Below are positions 1 through 11,119 of a stretch of DNA of 64,000 bases, in pieces (the stretch's first letter is position 1; each line of letters opens with the position of its first letter). The stretch lies in assembly GCF_945859705.1 (NCBI RefSeq), contig NC_079137.1:70330277-70394276 (forward strand). The letters are read 5' to 3'. The stretch comes from Episyrphus balteatus. Lineage: Eukaryota > Arthropoda > Insecta > Diptera > Syrphidae. A program made the position numbers and the translations under genes. A model generated the notes under the pieces. The model had not been told where the DNA came from. It was given only the letters and a program-made list of their open reading frames with translations, and did not search any database.

Positions 1-356
1 GTACCCACATGCGACACAGTTTAGTTGCTATTTTGTCGTTGATAGGGGGTGTGGAAAGGGGCACTACATACATATTTCCGGCTGTTTAGAATGTTACATA
101 GTTAAGTTGAAAAGTGATGTTTTTTTTTTTTTAGCTTGTACCTATTCACTTATCGCACAACAAAATGGCTTAAATAGTTTTCTAAAATTGTTGACCTAAA
201 TTGAAAGTTTTGTTGATACACACGCGAGTGTTAGTTTTTTTTTGTTATAATTTTTTAAATTGTTGTATTTTGTTTTTTAGATTGGTCGAAATGATATGAT
301 TATACAAATAATAGAATGTGTTGGAAATAATTGAAGCAAAATCTTTCCTTGACAAG
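1..356. other. AT-rich DNA, no gene seen
   Basis: Unique-looking AT-rich sequence with short T runs. I see no supportable reading frame, splice-site pair or repeat. It ends at the target duplication of the hAT-like element. Confidence 0.6.
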
Positions 357-364
357 GTTGTTAT
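357..364. repeat. Target-site duplication, left copy
   Basis: GTTGTTAT lies immediately before the left end of the hAT-like element and is repeated exactly at 2062-2069. Confidence 0.85.
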
Positions 365-394
365 TAGTGATGGGAACTATCGAATAAAAACTAT

Positions 395-735
395 CAAACT
401 ATCGATAGTTGTAAAATATTCATTCATTCGATAGTTTAAAATCATTCATTCGAATAGTTTTTTCGTTCGATAGTTTTTTATTCGATAGTTTTTTCATTCG
501 AATAGTTTTTTCGTTCGATAGTTTTTTATTCGATAGTTTTTTCATTCGAATAGTTTTTTCAAACGATAGTTTTTTCATTTGAATAGTTTTTTTCAAACGA
601 TAGTTTTTATCATTTGAATAGTTTTTTTTTATTTGATAGTTTTTTCATTTGAATAGTTTTTTTATTCGATAGTTTTTTCATTTGAATAGTTTTTTTCAAA
701 CGATAGTTTTTTCATTTGAATAGTTTTTTCATTTG
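395..735. repeat. Left CGATAGT/GAATAGT subterminal array
   Basis: About 18 copies of a 16-19-bp unit, largely alternating CGATAGTTTTTT and GAATAGTTTTTT, lie inside the left end of the hAT-like element. The array opens with the palindrome CTATCGATAG. Subterminal repeats of this kind are typical transposase-binding sites in hAT elements. The binding role here is inferred. Confidence 0.85.
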
Positions 736-1854
736 CATTTTTTTATATTCAGTTACTGTTTTCTTTCAGTTTTTTTTTTTAATCAGTCATAATTTTATTT
801 CCCTACTATTTTCTTTTTTCTCTTGATTTCACAATTTTATTGTAAATGATTTTATCTGCATTTGAAGGAAGGACTGAAGAAAGATGAATGATGATACACA
901 TACCTAATGTGTGATCTTCCAAATGATATTTTGAAAGTTTTGTCAGGACTGAATTTATGTGTTTTATGTTGGAGTGCCCATATTTTCAAAACAAAGGCGG
1001 TAAAGAAGAAAAAGAAAGGCGGCACGGTGCATGAAAAGAATAGAAGTTATCTGCCGGTCAGTGCGGTGTCATAAAAAAGTGACAAAAGAGAAAAAAATAA
1101 CTCTTTGACCTGGAAAGCGGAACATGTTCATTGTTCAGCCAGTGTATAGTTTATGATCCTAATTAGTGGGAAAACCCATCTTTTCAATCACTTTACGAGA
1201 CATGGGTTCGGAAAAAGCAAAACATTCGCGCACGCACAGACAGCAGGTATATGTATCAAGAAGTGGATTTTGTAAAGAATAATATGATGCAACTGTGTGG
1301 TTGGTTTGAATTATTGTATATACTTTAGATATTTGCAATTTTGCATGTGGATGAGCAAAAATAGAAAGTGTAAGAAAAGGAAAAAAATCCTTTCCAGTGG
1401 TCATTTTTCGACTATTTGTTTTCCTTATTTTACGATTTTTATATTATGTACTTCAATGTATGATGGATGCTCCTTTAAGATGAAATGAAAATTTTGTTTT
1501 ATTTTGGTTTTACGAGACATACCTAATAATATTTTGTTTCTTTTTGTGCGCAAATGTTTTGCCTCAGTGTGGGTTTTCCACTGTTTTCGTTTTAATTATA
1601 TTATATTTTTGCAAAAATTGGGCTATCTTTTCGCAACATAGTAAAAATAAAGCAACAACCATCTTCCTTTCTGATTCAGTATGTACTTGTTATTTATTAT
1701 TTAATGTAACCTCAGTTGAGAAATATTATTTAAATTCTAGTTAAAAAACTGCAAACAGTGAAATAAAGTATGTACTTTACAAAGTATGTATATTACTAAA
1801 AACTGGAAAATATAAATCAAATGAAAAAATTGTGAGTAAAAAATAACTGAATGT

Positions 1855-2061
1855 TTGATAGTTTTTATTCTATAGTTTTTATTCGATAGTTTATTCGATA
1901 GTTTTTATTCGATAGTTTATTTGATAGTTTTTATTCGATAGTTTTATTCGATAGTTTTTATTCGAATGAATGAATGAATGAATGAATGAACTATTCGATA
2001 GTTCAAATCATTCAGTTACTTACTATCGATAGTTCAAATCATTCGATAGTTCCCATCACTA
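1855..2061. repeat. Right CGATAGTTTTTAT subterminal array
   Basis: About eleven GATAGTT units with a shorter spacer (TTTTATTC) form the right subterminal array, interrupted by a (GAAT)n run near 1964-1990. The units point the same way as those at the left end, so the arrays are direct copies and not mirror images, unlike the terminal repeats. Confidence 0.8.
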
Positions 2062-2069
2062 GTTGTTAT
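2062..2069. repeat. Target-site duplication, right copy
   Basis: GTTGTTAT lies immediately after the right inverted end and is identical to 357-364. Confidence 0.85.
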
Positions 2070-2254
2070 TAGGCAGGAAATGTATCATTTTAAATTATAA
2101 CATGTTTAAATCGTTAATATTGTACATTTTGAATTATGATTATATTTGATAGCCTAAATTGGTTAATATGTATTTGAGAAAAAAATTTGATTAGCAACTT
2201 TTTTTCTCATTTAAAGGGAAGTTTTCAAGTGATATTTGTCAAGAAAGGATGTTT

Positions 2255-2985
2255 TCTGGGTTACGGATAACATATTTTTGAAAGAATAAGCGTGTATTAA
2301 GATAATATACATTAGAAAAGTGTTATCCGGATGCATGGATAAGAATATAAACTCTCGGATAAAAGTATTTCTTAATAAAAGTATCCGAGTTTTGTATCTC
2401 GACTTCATTGCTGGCTTCTATATTGATATAACTATGACCTAGTTGAAAGTAAGTTCTTGTGTAGATGTACTTCATCAGTAATAATTTGCAGAATTTACAT
2501 TTGCGTTGTTATCCGTGGAACTAATTGAAAATTTTTAATAAAATGTATCGTGTTGGATTATTTCACATTGAAAACGGGTTATCCAGGTGTATGGATGCAA
2601 ATCTAAACATTCGGATAAAAGTTTTTTTCAGTGCTAAATGCCTCTTAATGCACTTATATGATTTTAAACTTTCTTACTTTATTTTTTACACTACGGATAA
2701 CAGCCGGATAAAGATAAAACAAAAGTATGAACAGTAATTTTGTTTGAGTTTTGTCTCTTTATTACTTAATTCAATTTTATTTTAATTATTGTTAATTTTA
2801 TTTAGCATTATTGAACAAAAAACTTATTATATCAATCTGGATATTATCCGGGTGATTGGATACAATATTTAATGTTCGGATAAACGTTTTTTTCTTAAAA
2901 CAATTCCAAGAATTCAGTTCTTACTCATCTACAAGTGTGCATATTTAATATTTTCCGTTTTTAGTGACCCGGATAAACTTCTAAA
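2255..2985. repeat. Diverged ~260-bp tandem repeat rich in GGATAA/TTATCC
   Basis: Three related units can be aligned on a motif of the form TTATCCGGGTG-TGGATA (starts near 2322, 2578 and 2843; spacings 256 and 265 bp). Each is followed about 30 bp later by CGGATAAAAGTTTTT (2357, 2611, 2877). About thirteen GGATAA or TTATCC sites occur in ~710 bp. The rest of each unit has drifted. Confidence 0.65.
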
Positions 2986-4638
2986 ACGCCCAAATTTCAT
3001 ATAAAAAAAACACTATTTAAGCTAATTTTAGGCCCTAGCTTCTTAAAACCACCTACCAAATTGATTGTCCAAAATTTTGAAAAAAAAACCTAAGCCCCCT
3101 AAGTTAGAATATTTACAAAAAAAATCAATGTTCAACTTTCAAAATACCATATTGGGGATTATGCATTCAAAATAATTATTATTATTGCACTATATTTACT
3201 ATATCCTGTGTAAAAGCTAATAAAATACCAGACACCAACTTCGTATATGTAAGAGTAGGTTGGTTTGAAATAAATGTTTGCATACTTTTAACAGTTTTGT
3301 ACCTAAATTAGTACGTAATGTGATTTATTGGGTAAATCATGGAAAATAATGCTAACACAAAAAAAAAGAAAAAAACAGTGTAATTTTTGTATTGTTGTTG
3401 TTGTTGTTATTTGTTTGGTCTTTTGACTATATTTGTTTTATTTGCCGTCGTCGTTGGTGTGTTACACAAGCAGCAAAGCTAGCAAACGGGGTGAAACCTA
3501 ATTACGGTTCAGTATTTTACTGTCCAAATAAAGTACACAACAGGGGCTCACTGGTACAAGTGAATATATACCTAGCTATCTCTATAGTGTTTGTATAACC
3601 ACTATAGTGTTTTATTTAAGTCTACCTACACACTAAGTGCCTTCACGGTAATTTCATTTGTCCTGCCGGTGTATTTACTTTGCTTACATAATTAAAACAA
3701 AAACAACAAGAACAAAAAAAAAAAAAAAAACTATAACAGCGCAGCTTTAATTAACATTTATAAGTCCAAATTGTGTGTTTCCCGCTTATTGTTTTATGCT
3801 TTTTAAATGTATTTATAGCTCAAGTAGAGATTGTGTTAACAAAATGCATAAAGAATAGGCAGCACACGAAAAAAGGACATTTTAATGACTCTGATGGGGG
3901 GAAAAAAAGGCACACAAATTTGAATTATAGATAAAGGCATAATTAGGTGCTTAATGAATTTTAAGGACTAAGTTCCGGTAGAATCCTTTTTTTTTTGTTT
4001 ATATCCTAACATTTAAGCCCTCACAAATCTAAAAAAAAGAACCCTTACGCAGTAATTCTCATTCAAAAAGTCTAAAAGTCCAACAGAATCAAGACTAATA
4101 CCTTACAATTAGCACATCCTAAGCCCCCCGAATACACTTAAACTCATAGCATTCCAGCAGGACTTATTAAAATAATAATATTCATCTGACAAAAGCCCAG
4201 AAGTCTGCCTGTGCCTGCCTGCACATTACCACTAAACACAGCCTCTTCCTGGTATTTATGTATTATATCTTCAGATAAACTCCTAAATGAGTGCCTATAA
4301 ATAATTCACCAGGTATTTCATTCCAGGGGTAACCTAACCTAAACCATACCCATCAGGTATGGCCTTGGCTTGGCTTGCAGTAGTATAAGAATGGTGGTAT
4401 ACCAACCTCATCTTATTGTTAGATCCTGTGTGTCCAACACTATTGCCATTTAACCATGGCAGCACAGGAGTAGTATTAAAAGGACCTTCTCGTTTCGGTT
4501 TTGGTTATTTAGACATTTTTAGCTTTCCATTTATTTTTATTGTTTTTTTTTTTAAGCTATTGAATCTATTCCCTCTGGTTCTTTCATTGCATAGATATTG
4601 TTTCCCCCTCTTTCTCTCAAATTTCGTCCATTCTATTG

Positions 4639-4670
<32 letters not shown>

Positions 4671-5300
4671 TTTCGTAAGGATAAGTAGCAAGAATCGTTG
4701 TGCTTAAAATACTTAGCTAAATACAGGATTAATAGAGGATTTTGTAAAACGAAAAAGATGGAAATGGTTTCTTTCTTCTTCTTCTTTTTTGTATACTCTG
4801 TGGCAGAGAGCTTGCATTTAATCTGGTGTTGTTGGAAGGTATGAGTTTAACTAACTAGCAAGGATGCTTTTGCTTGTTTGTTCCTGGTATTGAATTGGAA
4901 ATAGAACAAAAACAAAAAAAAAAAATAACGAATTGAAAAGGATAAACTAAAAACAACTGTTGCTTTCGAATGGTGAATAATTATTTTTTTCAAAAAAAAA
5001 AAGGAATACGAAAATGGTATAAGCCCAGTTAAGAGAGAAGAAGAAGAACAGAGTTTAAGTATAATTGAAACAAACGATTTAGTGGGGTAATTTGTTTCGA
5101 TGGATTTAGTGCAATTTGACAGATGGAATTTAATTGAAATAGTGATTTACATTTTAGTATAAAATTTACATCATCCAGACAGAGAAACAGACAGACAGGG
5201 AGGAAACAATTTATATTCAATGTAAATGATGGTGTTGTTTAAGGTTTTTTTGTTTTGTTATTGTTTGTTTGTAATTTAAGAGAAGACAAATTTAAGGAGA
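2986..5300. other. AT-rich DNA with simple repeats, no gene seen
   Basis: Holds a (GTT)n run at about 3392-3410, long homopolymers (A at ~3715-3730, T at ~4639-4662) and short CTGCCTG repeats near 4205-4222. The less AT-rich patch 3440-3570 has no frame or splice pair I trust. Nothing else is supportable. Confidence 0.5.
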
Positions 5301-6620
5301 TAGGGTTTTTGGGTATTTTTTAAAATTTATTTTAATGTTGAAATTTTGAAAATTAATATTCAAAAAACACGAGAAACAAAAAACTCGAAATCTTATAGGG
5401 TCCAAATCTTAAAAAAACGTAACATTTTTTATCAGAAAGGGTATTTGTCTTTTGAACCCCAAATTTGACTTTTCAAACTAGAAAAATTTGAAAATAAAAA
5501 TTCCAAAAATCTTTTTTTTTTTCCAAAATCCATAATACCCAAAATCTTGAAACCCCAACACACTATTTACGAATTTTTTTTAAGTTCCGTATTGGATAAA
5601 AATTTTGTCTACTAAAATCCAGAAACCGGAAAATTCATGGAGCCAATATATATCTTCAAACCACTAGTTCTCAAAAACTTTTTTTTCAGAAGAACTTTGA
5701 TTTTTGTAGGAGCAAGTTTTTTTTTCAACTTTGCCACTATTTCCAAAGTTCTGAGAATTAAAATCCAGAAAATCAAATCCCTGAGACCCAAAATCCATAA
5801 AACCTCAAACCAAGGTACCCTTTTTTGAAAATTAAGTTTGTGATTGAAATTCTTAAATTTAATTAAAATAAATCCAAAATGAAGAAAAAAAGAAAACCTT
5901 AGGATAACCCGAAATTTTTGGTATTTGGATTAATTTGTTGCTTAGTAATTTTTAAAATTTAAAAATTCTGAAATCATATATCCAAAACGAAATCCGAAAT
6001 TCCGAAGAGTTTATTTCCAGAAAATCCAAAACTTTTGGGAGAAAGGGTATTTGATTTTAAAAGAATCTTTTTTTTTTTTCAAACTACTCAAAAACTTGAA
6101 TTCATAACACCGATTTAATGAAAATCATAGTTCCCGAAACTCCATATTTTGAAAATCAAGATGTGCCTGTATATGTTAGCCCAAAAATTCAGAAAACCCG
6201 AAATTTCTTATCTCCGAGAACTAAAAATCTGGAAGTCTAAAAATTTCCATTAGTCGGATTTTTAGATTTGAGTTTAAATGATTTTGAGAATTTGGGGACA
6301 AGTTTATCCCAAATTTTGACATTATTTGATTTCGAGTTTTTTTGGGTTTAAATTTTCTGTTGAAATTTTCTAGTGGTTTTAATATGCTTGGAATATGAAT
6401 ATCGGGTTTTGGGATTATTCGAATTTCATATCAGGAATTTGGAATTTTTAAAATTTTTGAGATTTGAACTTTTTTGGATTTTGAGCTCTCTCAAAATTCT
6501 CGAAGTTGAATTTTGTTTACTTTAACCCTTTTGGAAACATGTCACAAAAGATTAATGGAAGTTGAATTTTTTTTTTTTTTGGATTTCGGGTTTTCCACAA
6601 TTTTCGATCTCAGAGTTATT
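5300..6620. repeat. Low-complexity AAATCC / GGATTT region
   Basis: A long stretch of drifting AAAATCC, CCGAAATT and CCAAAA words on the plus strand to about 6240. After that the complementary words (GGATTTT, TTTGGG, AATTTCGGG) dominate to ~6620. It looks like an old expanded simple repeat, possibly a collapsed inverted duplication. No coding frame survives. Confidence 0.45.
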
Positions 6621-6835
6621 TGAAGGGAATATGTGAGGGAATTTTTCAACCTGGGTAAAAGGGAATTTTACTTGTTTTTGTAGTACCTACCCTTTTGTTA
6701 GTACTGTTAAAATAAAATTCCATGATTGACTGCTTTTTGTAACCAATATCTTATTTTCTAAGACTTAAAATCCACATACCCGTTAAAAAGAACCCAAATA
6801 TTTATCTTAGCCGAAATTTTATATTTTTTGCTTAC

Positions 6836-6967
6836 CCTGGAGTGAGTGGTTCCTCTCTTGTTGAACCAACTATAATTCTTCTTCTCTCTAAACATCCCAC
6901 ATGCGTATAAGGATTCTTCGCCTTTAGAGTTCCTGTACCCGTTTTGCAAATGTTCGTTTAAATTCAT
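6836..6967 (-). CDS. Putative coding exon, unidentified
   Basis: A 132-nt open segment (44 codons, residues beginning MNLNEHLQNGYRNSKGEES) stands out from the AT-rich surroundings. On the minus strand it ends exactly at a good donor, CCAGG followed by GTAAGC. The encoded stretch is hydrophilic and mixed in composition (Glu, Lys, Asn, Trp, Cys), unlike the Phe/Lys/Ile-rich chance frames elsewhere. The 5' border is uncertain. The ATG at 6967 follows a pyrimidine-rich tract, but an acceptor at GGTACAG farther inside is also possible. I do not recognise the protein. It lies on the same strand as the other three exon candidates. A chance frame remains possible. Confidence 0.3.
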
Positions 6968-7281
6968 AAAAGAAAACCAAGCAAAAAAAAATTGCTTTAT
7001 ACTTTATCTTGATTATGGTGGTTTTTGATACCTTTAACCTCCTCTGGCAATGTGTTCCCTCATTTCCCAAAAAAAAGTTCAGAAAATGAAAAATCAGCAT
7101 CCAAGTGAGCTAGTTTTCAGCTTAGCAAGTTTTTACCCTTACCTGAATTTTCACAAAAAAACACCCTAAAATTTTTTTTTATTTTAGTTTAACCTACATA
7201 AATGAGAAATAAAAAAAAATTCCTTCGTCTTTCTCCCTCTCTATCTTATATTTTCATCTCACTCTGCTGCCTAATTCACAG

Positions 7282-7343
7282 CCCAGCAGCCATCAAGAGA
7301 AGAGTGCCAGAAGTCGTATTTCTTCGTTCTTACTGCTCATGTT
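7282..7343 (+). CDS. Weak candidate exon, plus strand
   Basis: The 62-nt segment follows a textbook-looking acceptor (pyrimidine-rich tract ending ATTCACAG) and ends before GTAAGG. Two of the three frames stay fully open, and the third meets TAA only at the donor, so the frame is undetermined. No protein family is recognisable. It may equally be a chance pairing of splice-like motifs in a T/C-rich stretch. Confidence 0.15.
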
Positions 7344-7349
7344 GTAAGG

Positions 7350-8410
7350 TCCTTGTGCAATTAAAAATGCTATTTCCGTTTCGTTTTTATCATGTCTGTG
7401 CCATTACCATCATCATCGCAGTCGTTATGATTATTGTCTTAAAAAAAAAAAGCACAGGGGTGGTTGTTTTATATATATATTTTTTTTATACTTTTCTCGA
7501 TGAGGGCACTGTTGGAAGACGTAAAAAAGGTGTATAGATATGTAAATATAGTCATTTACTTATTACCGGAGTTTTTTTTTTGTCTTTTTGTTCCTTCAGA
7601 GAAGGGTAGGGGGATGAGGAAAAAGGAAATGAGTGAATCGTTTTATAATCTTCCATGTGCCCCTTTTATTTTACGAAGAGAAGATGGGAAAATATTTTTG
7701 ATTTATTGCTTTAAGATAATTTTACGATTTCACATTGAAAATAGTAGCCTTTTGCCATCCCTGTGTTTTTTTTTTTTTTTTTGTATGGCCCCCATAAATA
7801 GCTCATTGAAAGAGGGATATCGGTGGTGGAACTTGTTCAAATTATTATTTATAATTCATAATAAGCAATTTTAAGGAAAAAGGATTTCTCAAATAAATAA
7901 ATTGATGAGTAATGTGAACTTGATTCCCTTTGCCTATAAAGATTTCAAAGAAGGGTAGAACAAAAAGATGGAGAGTGAGGTTAAAGTAATTATTAAGCTT
8001 TTTATACAAGCTAAAAAGGAGGGTGTAGATTTTTTGGTATAGAAATGTAATAGATCTCTGTTGAAAATAAATGATTTTTTGCTTATTTAAGCTGAAAAAC
8101 TTGGTTTTTAATATTTATAGGAAATTACTAGAACGATAACAATGATTTATTGCTTTTTTGTTGATAGTTGGATAGAAATTAACATAAGTCTTGATTTCTT
8201 TGTGAAAAGAAAATTTCCATAATCTTTTTATCGAAGAATATCAGACTTTAACCGGGATTTCCTTATTTTGGAAAAACATATTCTGGCCTATAATTCGATG
8301 GTATCCTTTTGTTAATAGGAATATTCTACATAAAGCATCCATCATAGAACTGTCATTCTGATGACAATTTTATTGACGAGAAACCCCTTTCCATTCATTT
8401 TTTTCCGGGG
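7350..8410. other. AT-rich DNA, no gene seen
   Basis: Poly-T and mixed AT-rich sequence. The plus-strand open frames here (to 136 codons) are Phe/Leu/Ile-rich translations of T-rich DNA and do not look like protein. Confidence 0.5.
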
Positions 8411-8414
8411 AAAC

Positions 8415-9018
8415 TATAGGTATGGTATAGGTATGGTATAGGTATGGTATAGGTATGGTATAGGTATGGTATAGGTATGGTATAGGTATGGTATAGGTAT
8501 GGTATAGGTATGGTATAGGTATGGTATAGGTATGGTATAGGTATGGTATAGGTATGGTATAGGTATGGTATAGGTATGGTATAGGTATGGTATAGGTATG
8601 GTATAGGCATGGTATAGGTATGGTATAGGTATGGTATAGGTATGGTATAGGTATGGTATAGGTATGGTATAGGTATGGTATAGGTATAGTATAGGTATGG
8701 TATAGGTATGGTATAGGTATGGTATAGGTATGGTATAGGTATGGTATAGGCATGGTATAGGTATGGTATAGGTATGGTATAGGTATGGTATAGGTATGGT
8801 ATAGGTATGGTATAGGTATGGTATAGGTATGGTATAGGTATGGTATAGGTATGGTATAGGTATGGTATAGGTATGGTATAGGTATGGTATAGGTATGGTA
8901 TAGGTATGGTATAGGTATGGTATAGGTATGGTATAGGTATGGTATAGGTATGGTATAGGTATGGTATAGGTATGGTATAGGTATGGTATAGGTATGGTAT
9001 AGGTATGGTATAGGTATA
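8415..9018. repeat. 11-bp minisatellite (TATGGTATAGG)n, ~55 copies
   Basis: About 604 bp of near-perfect TATGGTATAGG head-to-tail units. I see only three substitutions: C at 8608, A at 8688 and C at 8751. The two C variants are 143 bp (13 units) apart and at the same place in the unit, suggesting a block duplication. Because 11 is not a multiple of 3 and the unit lacks stops in some frames, the array produces an artefactual 127-codon minus-strand frame. Beyond 9018 the motif fades into degenerate TATGGTTAA words to about 9085. Confidence 0.97.
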
Positions 9019-9019
9019 A

Positions 9020-10370
9020 GAATCGTATAAATATGGTTAAGTTATGGTATAGTTATGGTTAAATAGTCGTTTATCTATGGTTAAGCAAATTTGATGGCCT
9101 CAGTTACAACAATTAAACAATTTCCTATCGAGAATATTGTATCTAATATTATATGACACATTATTTATTTATTTGACATAAACTCAAACTAAAATTTTTC
9201 AACATGACCCCTCACATAAAACTTAGTCATAAAAAAAATAGTCCACCACTTAGCATGAAACGAAAACAAAATATCAAATCGATGTTTGGCATAAATTATC
9301 GTATTTTTATGTTTTGAGAAGTTGTAGTAAAGTATACTTTAAAAATTACGCGGGTAGTAAAATATTTAACCCTCTCGATCTAACATCCGTTTTCTGAACT
9401 CTGTGCCTTGTCCAAGATATTAAGGCCTATATTTTTATTTTAAGATATATTTGTTTTTTCTTCCTCATAAAATACCCCCTTCCCATAACAAACGAATAAC
9501 TCTTCAAAAAAGATACATTTGAATCCATAAAATTTCCCTATTTCCCCCCAAAAAAAATACGAAAAAAAAGGATATAGGTATATATATTTATTGCTACAAG
9601 CAAAAACCGCTAAAAATAATTCAGTAAAAGGCCATTTTCAATGAAACCCTAATAATACTTAACTTGGCCTTGTTTTCTTGAGTTTTTTTTTCTCAACTTA
9701 ACTGACTGACCCTCATTAAATTTTAATACAATCAAGAGTTGGTTTTTCTTCAGCAAAAAAAAAAAAAATAGAAGATTCTCTGCCCACAAATTTTATTGCA
9801 TTCTTATTCCCAATTTTCGTTCTATTTTTTTTTTGCAAAAACAAAAATTTATAGCAACAAGATGCGCGCGTGACATCAAGCTATATCCTTTATATATATT
9901 TCCTGTTAACCAAATTACCGGCATTTTATTTTCAAAAAAGATACTTTCTCTTACACAAATACACACAAACACTTCTATATAATTTTTTATGATATTCTTT
10001 AACCAATTTGAAGTTAGAAATCAATATATTTATATCCTCTTTTTTCTCGTTTCTCGTCGGTTTTTCGGAGAGAATATGGCACACGCAACCTTTTTTTTTT
10101 TTTTTTCATTTTCGGTCAAAGGCAAATTGATGAGTAATTGGATAAAATGTATATAAAAGGAAGGCTTTTTTTTTAACCAACAATATCGGCCATTGATGAT
10201 GATGATGATAAAAAAAAAAATATTATCGATTTGACAAATATAATTTGAAAGGGTATTTGAGTCATGAGAGCTAACACGCGTCCGTCATCGGTCGTAAAAA
10301 TATAAAAAAACTAAACAAAATGTGTTATATCCTTACTTCTCGTCATTACATTAGAAAAAAGACGCTTTGC
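9020..10370. other. AT-rich DNA, no gene seen
   Basis: Poly-A/T tracts and a short (GAT)n run at about 10194-10210. No supportable feature. Confidence 0.5.
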
Positions 10371-10379
10371 TGAAGGATA

Positions 10380-10725
10380 TGCACAAGCACATGTCTCACA
10401 GAGAATTGCATGTTCGTTCAATGATGGTTGTTGAACGCAGCTAAAAATTGATTAAGTAAAAGCGGCTTAGACGTTAGCCATTTTTTCGTTTGAGAATAGC
10501 CGTAACATGGCTGACGTAAGAAAACACGAAACCGAAGTCGGATATAGGTCAAATTCGTCCTTTGTAAGTTTTTTTTTTTTTTGTTAGTTGTTGTTAAACT
10601 GGACAGATACAGACAGTTAGGCTTTATAAGTGTGTGACGTCTGACAGCTTACGAGCGATTTCACTTTTGACGGGCGTTGAAAGCTTGAAATGTGTAGAAC
10701 TGATATTGGTAAGTGGCTATTGATT
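10380..10725 (+). other. Lower-AT island with splice-donor-like motifs
   Basis: This island is compositionally distinct from its flanks. It contains an ATG at 10507 that opens a short frame (MADVRKHETEVGYRSNSSF) running into TTTGTAAGT (donor-like, ~10562). A second donor-like GTAAGT lies near 10709. It also holds TGACGTAA (~10510) and GTGACGTC (~10635), which resemble CRE/bZIP half-sites. It could be a leader exon or a regulatory element. The evidence is circumstantial and I do not recognise a protein. Confidence 0.2.
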
Positions 10726-11119
10726 AAATTTCCACTGAAAAGAGGGCTACTATTGAAATAAATGAAAAAAATCAGCTTGACCAGAATATAGACAACTAGG
10801 GACCTGCAAAAGCAGGTAATTTACAATTTACGCTATTTTATGGTAGAAAATCTATAAAATGGAGATTTAGCGACCGTTCAAGTTGTAAAATTAGGTCAAA
10901 ACCTTCCTTGCATTCATATGGTTTTATGAAATAAGTGATGTTAGGTTTGCAACTTATTTTTCTTGAAAACTCTCGACTATGCCAATAGTCTTCTAAGTGA
11001 AAAGGCGGTAAAAAAACATTAACAAGCATTATTGATTTGTCGGTATTGATGATTGAAATAATATAATAGAAATAATAAATAACTACTAACTGATAGCAAA
11101 TTGATTGAAGAACTATCAT

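Larger units (their letters stand above)
365..2061. mobile_element. hAT-like DNA transposon, probably non-autonomous
   Basis: The element is bounded by a perfect 21-bp inverted repeat that begins TAGTGATGGGAACTATCGAA (365-385 and, inverted, 2041-2061). It is flanked by identical 8-bp direct repeats GTTGTTAT (357-364, 2062-2069). An 8-bp duplication with short TAG/CAG-type ends is the signature of the hAT superfamily. At 1697 bp it could hold only part of a transposase. The interior has short frames (for example 1159-1404 minus, 1544-1744 plus) and none shows a clear BED finger, catalytic core or hATC domain. It is therefore called non-autonomous. Both ends carry arrays of CGATAGTTTTT and one copy each of TATCGATA (400-407, 2024-2031). 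The superfamily call is firm by structure. The absence of transposase is by eye only. Confidence 0.85.

Noticed and set aside
1159..1404. Remnant of a hAT transposase C-terminal domain on the minus strand
   Set aside because: A few residues vaguely resemble the hATC block, but matching needs frame changes and several substitutions. Not supportable without a profile search.
4329..4343. CCTAACCTAA resembling the arthropod (TTAGG)n telomere repeat
   Set aside because: Only two units. Expected by chance in a window of this size.
8370..8753. 127-codon minus-strand open frame of repeated Ile-Pro-Tyr-His residues
   Set aside because: It is a translation of the 11-bp minisatellite, where three units make 33 nt with no stop. 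There is no gene context.
8415..9018. CRISPR-like array
   Set aside because: There are no spacers. The array is uninterrupted tandem repeats in a eukaryotic context.
10838..10992. Possible minus-strand exon after a TTTTCACTTAG acceptor
   Set aside because: The frame after the acceptor looks fairly protein-like (DYWHSREFSRKIS), but I find no good donor and the composition is not distinct from its flanks.
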